Source of the DNA: Pomphorhynchus laevis
Taxonomy: Eukaryota; Acanthocephala; Palaeacanthocephala; Echinorhynchida; Pomphorhynchidae
DNA: 64,000 bases
Direction: 5' to 3'
Assembly (NCBI GenBank): GCA_012934845.2
Contig: WNNJ02003711.1
Coordinates: 27,688-91,687 of the forward strand
The position numbers and the translations under genes were made by a program. The notes below the pieces were generated by a model. The model did not search any database, was not told the origin of the DNA, and worked only from the letters and a program-made list of their open reading frames with translations. Shown in pieces: positions 23,516 to 32,840 of this stretch (the stretch's first letter is position 1; every line of letters starts with the position of its first letter).

Positions 23516-23683
23516 CGCGCCTCTCGGCTTCGACAAAATATAAAAGAAAGGAAAAATACTGTTACAATTAATCAAATACATTAAATTTAAACGGATGCTG
23601 ATGTTAGACGTTGTACCAATATATTGCATCTTCTCTTCGTCATATACTATGCCCCTAATGCTTCTGCACTGTTCCTCTTAAAA

Positions 23684-23752
23684 GGCCTCAGATAGATCTT
23701 GCACTTTACTTCATCGATCGTATGAAGTAAAGTGCACGATCTATCTGAGGCC
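23684..23752. repeat. Near-perfect 31-bp-arm palindrome
   Basis: The 31 bases from GGCCTCAGATAGATC to TACTTCAT (23,684-23,714) are followed by a 7-nt spacer and their complement (23,722-23,752), with one mismatch. It lies 200 bp upstream of the family G element. A transcript would form a very stable hairpin. Confidence 0.9.
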
Positions 23753-23952
23753 AATATTTAATATAATTTAATATTGTCTCGATTATAAGTTCTTACAACT
23801 AGTTAAAATATTGATCAGTAACTACATACAATCGTCCAGCTTACAAACCTACAACGACAATTACAATATTTCTCTTGTCAAGTTATAAGTAAATTTATTA
23901 ATTACATAATCGTCCAGCTTATTCTGGAAGCAGTTCTAGCGCCTTAGAGATT

Positions 23953-24285
23953 ATGCCTAAGGGTAGACCCAACACAGGAATCATTTGCTGCGTCTGCAAT
24001 GGCACCGCAGCCAAATGCAAAGGATGCCGGTGTGCAAAGACTATGCGACATTGTACGAATTGCCATGTATTCAACTGCTCCAACAAACGTGAGGCGCCGG
24101 CCACCTCAAGTGTTTCAAATGAGCCTACTAGCGTGTCAGCTAATTCTGTTCCCGTTACCATACCAAATATTCCCTTACCGCGAGTTGATCAGCCAATAAC
24201 GGGACTTATCAGTCATCAAATACGGTCCTCAAAAGTGAAAGCACGACACAACGAGAATACACCAGAGTATCTCAGTACAATATGA
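23953..24285 (+). CDS. Family G N-terminal CXC-type zinc-finger protein
   Basis: This is a 110-residue frame. Cysteines at residues 12, 13, 15, 22, 25, 27, 34, 37 and 42 (KCKGCRCAKTMRHCTNC in the middle) have the spacing of a tesmin/TSO1-like CXC motif, a DNA-binding fold that could tether the element to its target. After residue 45 it is Ser/Thr/Pro-rich. Its TGA overlaps the ATG of the next frame (24,282) by four bases, so it is either a separate ORF1 or the N-terminus of a frameshifted single protein. The same cysteine cluster is seen at 10,430-10,510. The DNA-binding role is inference from other families. Confidence 0.6.
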   Translation: MPKGRPNTGIICCVCNGTAAKCKGCRCAKTMRHCTNCHVFNCSNKREAPATSSVSNEPTSVSANSVPVTIPNIPLPRVDQPITGLISHQIRSSKVKARHNENTPEYLSTI

Positions 24286-26820
24286 ATGCTATCTTCGATG
24301 AAATCATCCTATGGCGACCAAACCTATTCAGGCTTTCACGATGTAGCGAGTCGAAAACTTTCATAAGCAAGCTGGCTAACATCTACGAATTAGCCTCAGT
24401 AAATGAGTGTTCTCTAAAGTATGCTGTCATTTTCTGTCAACTGATTTTGCAGCGACCTTCGAAGTCGAATCCAAAAAAGATCAAACAAACCATGTCTCGG
24501 CGGTTGGCATTGTGGCATTCTCGCAATCTTGATTCCTTGCTTTTTGAAGCTCGAAGCCTCCAGGCGCTTATCCTTAATTTGAGCCGTCCGCGTCCAGAAA
24601 TGGATCGTGAAAGAATGTTTAAGAAAATGGTGCTCAGTGGCAAACTATCCTCAGCGATGAAGTTTCTGTAGAAGGACCCAGGATGTGGATCCATCTTGAA
24701 TCCCAGCGATGTCACTGATAAGGGCACTGTTCGTGACATCCTATTGCAGAAACACCCCGATGCGGTGGATATTAACCCCGATGCGATAGTGACCTCCCCA
24801 ATCGCATATCCAGGTGCATTCCATCCAATACTATTTGACGCGATTGACCATTCTGTGATAATCGCCATGGCTAAGAAGACAAAAGGAAGCGCTGTCCCGT
24901 CTGGAGTGGATGCATATTCGTGGAACTTGATGTTAACAAATTTTGGCGATGAGTTCCTGAAACTAGCTAATTCGCTGGCCACGTTCGCCAGAGCTCTGTC
25001 TACCGTGACTATCATGGATTGCATCACGAAAGCACTGACCGTGAGCCGCCTTGTTGCACTTAGCAAGAACCCCGGAGTAAGACCCATCGGCATAGGAGAC
25101 GTCTCCAGACGTATCTATTCAAAGGCTGAACTCAGTATCGCCCAATCTCACATGCAAAAATATTTGTAGGCTCACTGCAAATGTGTGCAGGTCAGCGGGC
25201 AGGCACAGAGTTTGTGATCCATCATGTTCGAAAATCATTGGCGTCTAATCCACACTCGATCGCCATCTCCATCGATGCAGACAACGCCTTTAACCGTGTG
25301 TGCAGAAAAACGGCATTGCGGAGTATGCCTATGATATGTCCTGCCCTATCAAATATTCTCTTCAACCTCTATCGAGAGCCGACAAGAATGATTGTTGATA
25401 AGGAAGTAATTTGGTCTCGTAAAGGCTTCACACAGGGCGACGTTCTCTCAATGAAAGCCTTTGCATCCGCAATTGTGCCCCTGATTATGCAAGCACAAGA
25501 CAATTTCACCAATGTTCGCCAACTATGGTACGCAGACGACGGTAATATGGTTGGTCCTCCTGAACAAGTGCTCGAGGCATTCCGATTCCTAAAAATTAAC
25601 GGCCCTAAATATGGGTTCTACATTAACGCGCACAAATGCAACTTGTACACTAACAGAGTGGATATCGGGAGAGTCAGGATGATTTTCAAAGATGAGTGCC
25701 TGTCCTCATCGCCAGATGGACTAATAATCCTTGGCGCTCCGGTCTGAAATAATGCATTTTGTGCTGATACGGTCAAGTCTGTCGTGCCTAAGTTAGTCGA
25801 TCATTTGTCGAAACAAAGAGATTGCCAGTTTCGAAGCTCAATTGGCATTTTTCGCGTTGCTAAAGTCTTTCCAGCAGAGATGGAAGCATATACAACGCTG
25901 TTGCAACTGTTCTCCGTCTTGGTTCGAACAATTGATGACTGAAATGCTCGCTTTCCTTTAAGAATTGGGGATTACCTGTTCTAATGACGGCGATCCACTG
26001 CTTGCTATCCTTTCTATGAAGATCCGAAATGGCGGTCTTGGGTTAGATGACCCAACAACGACAACTGCATCTGAATATTCCGCCTCCTTGCAGGTGTGTG
26101 CTACGTATGCGGACAGCCAGCATTGTAACAACCCTGATACAGTTATGACCGATGCGTGTCAACTACTGAAAGAGCAGCGCCAACTCACAGAAACTGAACG
26201 AAGATCAAGTGCACTTAGCCGCGCTTCGCAAAACTTGCAAAGCATGGTTGCGTATTCGACAATGCGTGGTGCATCTGCATGGCTATCTGTCTGACCAAAA
26301 TGACACACGGCTTAGTAATGAAGCGTTTCGCGATGCCATGCTAGCACGATATGGACTAGCGAACCTGGACATCCCGAAATGCTGCCAATGCTGTCTATCG
26401 AACAATCTCCAGCACGCCCTCTCTTGCCCGATCGGAGGCTTACCGTCGATGCGTCACGACTGCGTTCGCGATATGATTGCCTCAGAGTTGACAAAAGTTT
26501 GCCACAACGTTCAGGTCGAACCAATGCTGACTCCTCTCAGAGCTGGCACTACTTTCGAGTGTCCCTCAACGACGACGGAAAGAGATACTCGTTTAGATAT
26601 AGCATGCGCGGGTCTTTTCGGGGATAGGACGGAGCGAACATTCGTTGACATTTGTGTATACAATTTACACGCTTAGTCTAATCTCTTGAAGGAACCGAAT
26701 GCCAGCTGTGAATACCACGAGCTGCGAAAGAGGAGGAAATACATTGAGCGTGTTACTCAAGTCGAACGGGCCTCTTTCGTTCCTGCCATATTCTCTTGCT
26801 CTGGAGGCGAAGGAAAATAA
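24282..26820 (+). pseudogene. Family G reverse transcriptase with C-terminal restriction-like endonuclease
   Basis: The RT shows AVPSGVDAYSWNLM (24,890-24,935), NPGVRPIGIGDVSRRI (25,070-25,115), AGQRAGTEFVIHHV, AISIDADNAFNRV (motif A), RKGFTQGDVLSM (motif B) and QLWYADDGNMVG (motif C, about 25,520-25,555). The C-terminal part has RDAMLARYGL, CCQCCLSNNLQHALSC (a Cys/His knuckle), GGLPSMRHDCVRDMI, RDTRLDIACAGLFGD and RTERTFVDICVYN, the likely nuclease core (26,580-26,665). A stop at 24,669 and frameshifts near 25,170, 25,750, 25,960 and 26,290 make it inactive. Confidence 0.8.
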
Positions 26821-27049
26821 TGTACTATTTTCCTCTGTTGGATTACCTTATTAATAACAGCGAAGAAAATCGTGTCTAGATACGGAATTGAGCTGAACAG
26901 GTTGGGCTCTGCACGCAATCGCCCAGTCATCCGTGAAGACTAAAATGTTGATAATAGTATTAATAAAATGTGTTTTACAAATATTATTTAATTTTTGTAC
27001 GTAAAAATAAATTTTGCTGTTTCAAAAAAAAAACAAAAAAATCATTGCC

Positions 27050-27950
27050 CACCAAAAGAGTAAAGCTCAAAACAGGGGAATCAGAGTAAAAAAGAGAGAA
27101 ATAAAAGATAGTCAACAAAATAGCTGAAACAAGTCAGGATTCAAGGCGGAATTCAGCACGAAGATAATTCTTCAATTCTGATACATGTGTGGCCTCAACA
27201 ACAGTAGATGGTAATTTATTCCAATGTTTGACAATTCGATGTCTTATGTCACCTCGGTTCCGCTTCGGTCCCAGTTTGTGTACCAGTTTAAGCTTCTGTC
27301 CTCGTAGATTTTCATTAGCAGAAAGTGTAAATAGAGGGTTTAAAACGTGCTTAGAAGAGTGCAGTGTCCTCCACACCAACATCAAATCTGCTTTAATTAA
27401 GGACGTCTCAACATCGCATATGCCTAGAACGTCTAGTCTCTGAGGGTAGGGAATATCTCGAATAGAAGAAACCATATGGCTAGCTTTACGGAGAATGCCC
27501 TCAAGTAAACGCAAATCACCTTAGATTGTGGAAAGATGCTAATGAAGCATATAGCACATGAGAAAGGACAATCAAAGGGAACAGCACCCTAAATGAGTCA
27601 ACATCTATTGAACCTAGCATTCTTCGTAGTAGCCCTAGGATGCGTTGACATTTGCTTACAATATATCTTACATTAAGACCCGATGACAGATTATTAGATA
27701 ATATAATACCGAGATCCTTGACTTGATCAACATTCTTAATGGTAGCACCGCCTAAAGTGTACGAGCCAGAGTACATCAACTGACCTAAATGCATGTGATA
27801 GGTCTTTTCTATGTTAATAGTAAGATCATGTGAGTTGCACCACGATTGTATAAAATATATATCCTTCTGAAGCCGGTTATGATCTGAAGGATCGCGAATA
27901 TCATTCCAAGTTTTGATATCATTTGCGTACATCGAAAATGAGCAATTGAC
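27050..27950 (-). mobile_element. Family C LINE, RT C-terminal half and 3' end
   Basis: The minus strand starts at the RT C motif (YANDIKTWNDI, 27,900-27,932, for YADDLKIW of the 44 kb copy). It continues NIEKTYHMHLGQL, VKDLGIILSNNL, SKCQRILGLLRRMLG (27,630-27,680) and, after a stop at 27,516, LLEGILRKASHMVSSIRDI. WNKLPSTVVEATHV at about 27,190-27,230 precedes the stop at 27,134. The copy is 5'-truncated. The 3' UTR is almost identical to that at 23.4 kb. Confidence 0.9.
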
Positions 27951-28094
27951 ATGAATAACAATATTATGATATGAATAGCAATATTATAAGTAATAATAAA
28001 CTGTTTTTATACAATTTTTGGGACAATGAGCATCTTTGATATTATAAGTAATATTATTATGTTAATTTAATTTTTATATATACCTTATCTGTAA

Positions 28095-28145
28095 GGTGAT
28101 ACTTTTACATAAATGTTTTTCAACAGTTGTTAAATCATACTTTAG
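28095..28145 (+). promoter_or_regulatory. Possible splice acceptor just before the COX6B-like start
   Basis: TTTTTCAACAG and CATACTTTAG (the latter ending directly at the ATG) both look like 3' splice sites. A 5' UTR intron, or a trans-spliced leader as some invertebrates use, is possible. No exon is visible upstream in 27,950-28,095, which is AT-rich. Confidence 0.35.
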
Positions 28146-28634
28146 ATGACAACTGCTTCTGAAGTAAAGGCTATTTTCGATGAATTTGTTTCTAAATATG
28201 GAAAACAGGATACTTATGAAAAAGATGTATGTGAGAGCTTGAAAGGAAGATTAGAAAGTGTTGCTTCAAAGGATCATGGATTGAAACGGTATCAACTTCA
28301 GGACATAGGCAAAAGTAATTACCTTACTTTGGAAAAGTGGAGTAAGCATTTCCCTGCTGCTTTAGTTAATTGTGCCGGAGAATACTGGAAGTCTATAGCA
28401 TTTTGGGCACCACGTAAAGACCCAAGATTTCCTAACATGAATCAGACTAAGAATTGTGAGATAAATTATCTAGATTACCATCGTTGCAAAGATCAACTTG
28501 GTGAAGATGCAGCTGAATGTGACTATTTCAAACATGTTTATACGCATACTTGTCCAACTAGTTGGGTTGAAAGCTTTGATGAACAATTTGAGAACGGAGT
28601 GCTTCGAGGATTTCATAAGGATGAATATATATAA
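28146..28634 (+). CDS. COX6B: Cytochrome c oxidase subunit 6B-like protein with long N-terminal extension
   Basis: COX6B bridges the two monomers of cytochrome c oxidase on the intermembrane-space side of the inner mitochondrial membrane. The 162-residue frame has the full COX6B domain at residues 88-150: DPRFPNMNQTKNC, then INYLDYHRC. Cys104-Cys114 form CX9C and Cys125-Cys136 form CX10C, with CPTSWVESFDEQ after them. These four cysteines make two disulfides in the family. Animal COX6B is usually about 85 residues. The first 90 residues (with KWSKHFPAALVNCAGEYWKS) are extra, charged, and I do not recognise them. There is no obvious cleavable presequence. The gene is intact and intronless in its coding part. 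An AATAAA lies at 28,869. A retrocopy is the alternative, but no poly-A tract or stop argues for it. Confidence 0.85.
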   Translation: MTTASEVKAIFDEFVSKYGKQDTYEKDVCESLKGRLESVASKDHGLKRYQLQDIGKSNYLTLEKWSKHFPAALVNCAGEYWKSIAFWAPRKDPRFPNMNQTKNCEINYLDYHRCKDQLGEDAAECDYFKHVYTHTCPTSWVESFDEQFENGVLRGFHKDEYI

Positions 28635-28868
28635 TTATGTAATGGAATGGATTAGCGCTGCTTGCTATATTAAATCGCTTTTAAAACACATTATCTATAT
28701 TTTATAATGACTACCGAGGTTAAAATAATCGTACTCATTTTAAGATCTTGTTGATATGCTTGATGCTTGATATGATTATCACATGTAGAGTTAATGGAAT
28801 ACATTTTAGGATAAATTCTGTTTAGATTAAAATATTTTAAAAATTAACGATTGTTATTATTTAAATAT

Positions 28869-28874
28869 AATAAA
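28869..28874 (+). terminator. Possible polyadenylation signal of the COX6B-like gene
   Basis: AATAAA lies 235 bp past the stop codon, within AT-rich sequence. Such motifs are common by chance at this base composition. Confidence 0.3.
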
Positions 28875-28984
28875 AATTATTTTTAAATATTGTATTAAAC
28901 ACAAATTAGACATTTCCATAGCAAACGGATCATTCTTATTTATTATTATTGAGTACAAGACAAAGCCGCAAATGACTGTTCAGT

Positions 28985-30530
28985 TTGTTCACTGTTGATA
29001 TAAAAAATAAAAAAGTGTAGAATGCAATTAGCCGAATGGGTGGTTGAGAGTTCGAGCTGTTATGAATTTCCTCACTTGAAGTTTAAAATGTGAATAGCTA
29101 GAGACACATCAATTTCCTCAGGTAGTGCATTCTATATATTGATTACACAATGGGAGTGTCTCATTATTCGAGGATTTTTACCATGGGGAAATTTATAAAG
29201 AGGGTTAGGTGATGTCCACGACAATTTTTAGTTCTAAACTTTATAACATCTGTGGAATATCCTTCAAATGATTTGACAACTACCCAGATTGCTAAGAGAT
29301 CAATGTCCAGTAATTTTTGTCTTATTGATCTTAAACCTTACAAGGAAAAAATGTCCTTATACGAATACAAATGATCAAAACAAATTCGAAATCTGCGATG
29401 AAGCACTGATTCAAGATTGGTAATTTCTTCTGTGGTACATGGAAAAGCAGCTTGGATTCAATACTCATGATGTGGAAGAACAATAAAGGAGTTTGAAGAC
29501 ATCAGGGTTCATTCTCGCCTAGCAATTTTTGATGAATACAAGGCTCGAACTGCCTTTCTGCGAGCAAAGTCAGTATTCAAACGTGTTTTTAGTGTCCTGT
29601 GTATTATAACATCCAAATCTTTTGTTCCGACACAATAGTATTTATATGTCCTCCAGTGTGATAATTATGATCGATTACAACGCTACCTAACCTCATACAT
29701 ACACATTTACTTATATTTGACTTCATATGCGTTGCTTTAATCCATTAATAAATACGGTCAAGGTCGTTCTGCAACAGTTTAGCATCTAGTTTACTATCTC
29801 TAGTGCCCCATAGTTTTATATAATCAGCAAAGGCTAAGCATGGGAATTGGATACGTAATAAAAAGTCATTTAGAATTGTGATAAAAGGAAGATGACCCAA
29901 TACAGTACCCTGAGGGACTCCACAATTTACATATCTTGTAGTGGAAATGTGTTCCCAACTCTAATTCTGTAGAAACGTCAGCTGATGAATACCTGAACCT
30001 AATTGCAGATGTGCAAGGAACACCATAGTGAGATAACAAATTAATAAAACATGAGTGCGGAACTCGATAGAATACCTGTGAAAAATCTAAGAAGATAACG
30101 CCGACATATTTACATGAGCTAGTCGCCTCAGTCCACAATTCACGGGTTGACAACAGGTTAGTGAAACACGATCGCTTGGAACGAAAACCGTGCTGTGAAT
30201 TTATAATAATCCTGTGTTTATCTAAATTATTCAACATTCTACGGGTAGTTAATCTCCACATTACTTTACATATGGAACTTGTGAGGTTTATAGGTCTATA
30301 GTCTGAGCAAGATGACGGTATCGATTTCTTGGGAATTGGGGCAATAATTGCGGACTTTCACGAATTTGGAACCGAAGAGTTGGAAATACTGTATTGGAAG
30401 AACTTAGCAAGAAACGGGGCAAGATATGAAGACAGAGCTTTTAGAAGGAACGGAGAAATGTCATCCGGACCTGTTGAGCTATGCGTGTCAAAATTTCTTA
30501 AGCACGACTAAACTTCACTAGAATATATTT
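28985..30530 (-). mobile_element. CR1-like LINE (C group), RT and 3' end, heavily mutated
   Basis: On the minus strand INSQHGFRSKRSCFTNLLST, then GVIFLDFSQVFYRVPHSCF (30,060-30,110; motif A with D replaced in part) are followed by a broken motif B. CLAFADYIKLWGTRDSK (29,800-29,850) is a decayed YADD box, and KSNISKCVCMRLGS follows. The C-terminal region is disrupted by many stops. The 3' end has GTACTCAATAATAATAAATAAG (complement of 28,940-28,965), like other family C tails. The copy is 5'-truncated near 30,480-30,530. Confidence 0.8.
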
Positions 30531-30534
30531 TAGA

Positions 30535-31340
30535 AGTTGTTGACCGTTGTGCAATAATTTCAAATCTACAAATAATGGCAGCTTATAAAGCAACTCATGT
30601 AGTTTTTTAAAGTAGATATTATTGCAAATACTTCAAATTCTGTAAAACAAATATCAGTTACAATCTCTTGTGTTTTTATTATACGTAAACAGATAATGAT
30701 ATGAGCAGAAGCTTATATCATAGCATCAAAAGGATAGAGAAAAGATATTATAAATTTTACACCATCGCTTTAAAAACAATTTTGTCTCCAACGCTTTTAA
30801 TATTATAAACTGCGTCATTGTCATTAACAATATTAAATATACCTGTCTGGTCTTAACAGTCACCCAGAGGAACATTTACAAAGCTCCAATTAATCTCTAT
30901 CTAGATGGTGTCACAATTGTATCCGACAAAGGCTGCTTGCTTTTGCAACGTATTTTGATACCTGTCAATACAATGTCATCTCTCCTGTTCATTGACTTTA
31001 TTATGCGAAATATCCCGTATAAAGATGACTCGCCGATTACACAAACTTTGTCGCCAGCTTTGAACATATACAAAAATCTGGGACATTCTATTGAGCAAGG
31101 GTTCTCTTTTCAAATTCTCTCTTAAGGTTTCTAAAATTCTGCTACCTGCTCTTCATTTGTATGATACTCCTCCGTTGATGGATCAAGTATATAATTACAC
31201 TGCGCTGGAATATAACATTTGGAGTGCCTATCGGCACATTTACCTATTTCATCGAAAACTAACAAAAGTGGGCATAATAAAACCACATGTTGCGTTGATC
31301 ATCTTGCTTAACTCACTGCAATTTAAGTAAGTGCCAATTT
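30535..31340 (+). other. Unassigned stretch; possible broken coding sequence 30,870-31,330
   Basis: Positions 30,535-30,860 show nothing but AT-rich sequence. From 30,870 the plus strand has an open frame (RNIYKAPINLYLDGVTIV, ending 31,125). It overlaps a second frame to 31,330 (KVSKILLPALHLYDTPP, then NIWSAYRHIYLFHRKL). Composition looks protein-like in both, as if one gene were frameshifted near 31,095, but I do not recognise the family. It could be host exon debris or the far 5' part of the following RTE element. Confidence 0.25.
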
Positions 31341-31344
31341 AAGC

Positions 31345-32760
31345 TTGTGCAACGCCGCGCGTCTCCAGGTTGCAGATCGGGGAAAACGCTGTTAGGCAGG
31401 TTAGCTTTGATATAAGCAAGCTTCGACTTGACAAATAAGCAATCGCCGACAGCAAGCAGTAGCGTTATCGTGATGGCGACCTAGAGCGTGGCGTCAATAC
31501 GTCTATAAAATCCATCCATCCAATAGAACTTAACGCTATGATATGGCAAGTCGATCTCGCCATTAAATAAGGATATGTCACTTGTTGCCGGACAAGTTAT
31601 ACTGTTGGCTTAGTACCGGTTAGGAATACCGCTTATAACTGTGGTTGACGATAAGCTCTGCGACAAGTCAGTCACAAAACAAATGGACGCATCTTTAAAT
31701 AAATAATAATGCCTTCCAATTCTCCCACTATGATTGGGCGTACACTGCAATCAACGTGACAGGGAGAGAACCAGCTAGGCCGAAAAAAGTACGAGGGTTC
31801 CTGATGCATGGCATCGTCGGGACACAAGCAAGCCAGTCTAAAGAAATATAGTCGGCACGCGAAAAGATTCGTGTTGCATCTCTGAACGTGGGTACGCTCA
31901 CTGGTAACGCTGAGGATATTGCCTCTATGCTGAGACGCAGATAAATAGACATTTGCGAACTGCAAGAAACACGATTGAACGGAGCTAAAGCGTACAACAT
32001 GGAACAGGAGCGTGGTAAAAGTAGCTACTAACTCTCCTACTACGGTACTGTGGGAACGAGTAGTGGAGTAACAATCGCAATTTATGAGGGACTCCTTGAT
32101 TCATTTATTGAGGTTAGCCGCTACGACGATCGACTCATGAAAATAACCATTGTGACGTCGGACCGCATAGCTCACTTTTTCTCTGCATATACACCACAGA
32201 CTGGACGTAGTGAAACATTAAAAGACATTTTGGGAAACACTATATTGTCACATACGGAAAATCTATTCTGCCGACTGTATCATAATTGCTGGATACTTCA
32301 ACGGGCATGTCGGTTAGACTGTTGATGGATCTTCATGCCATGATGACAAAGGCTATGGATGACGAAATAAGGTTGGAAAGCGAATAATTGAGTTTGCTGA
32401 GTCGCATGATCTCGTTCTTACCAATACGTGGTTCATCAAGCGACCCACGCAGCTACCAACCTATTATAGCGCGAACACTAAAACTCAAATCAATTATATT
32501 CTCGTGCGCCGTAAGCACTTGCCCACTGTAACTAATGCTAAGGTCATACCATATGAGACGCTCGCAACGCAACATTGCCCGATAATTGCAGTCATGAAAA
32601 TCAAGCCACCTCAGCAAACTCTGATGGATAAGGGCACGGGATAATCTAGAACAAAATGGTGGCGTTTCGGCGATATGGAAGCAAAGGTGATCTGGAAGAT
32701 ACGAATTCCCGAAGTAACAAAAGTTGAAGAAACGTGGAGCACAACTGGACATATAATACA
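31345..32760 (+). mobile_element. RTE-clade LINE, leader and endonuclease half (left of the split)
   Basis: Positions 31,860-32,320 encode KIRVASLNVGTLTGNAEDIA, DICELQETRLNG, GVTIAIYEGLLDSF and FFSAYTPQTGRSE. These match the RTE endonuclease pattern (V-x-x-x-N-V-x-T-x-x-G, Q-E-T-R, S-x-Y-x-P-Q-x-G). VIEFAESHDLVLTNTWFIKR-like residues and INYILVRRKHLPTVTNAKV follow (to 32,540), then WWRFGDMEAKVIWKI (32,655-32,705). The frame is broken several times. The upstream 31,345-31,850 is probably its leader. A family A LINE on the opposite strand interrupts it at 32,765. Confidence 0.75.
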
Positions 32761-32840
32761 ATAATTTATTTAACGTGGCAAATGCGTGCAAAATGCACGC
32801 TTACATGACCACTAACAAACAAAAAAAAGAACATCAAAAG

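Larger units (their letters stand above)
23940..26960 (+). mobile_element. Family G non-LTR element, most complete copy
   Basis: The order is: short N-terminal frame with a CXC-like cysteine cluster (23,953-24,285), RT (about 24,650-25,745), thumb and linker (25,750-26,290), then a Cys-His knuckle and a restriction-like endonuclease (26,290-26,800). There is no APE domain. It ends with a TTAATAAAATGTGTTTTAC tail near 26,960. C-terminal restriction-like nuclease and absent APE define the R2/CRE/NeSL-type early-branching non-LTR elements. Which clade this is I cannot say from the sequence alone. Family C 3' ends in opposite orientation flank it. Confidence 0.8.
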
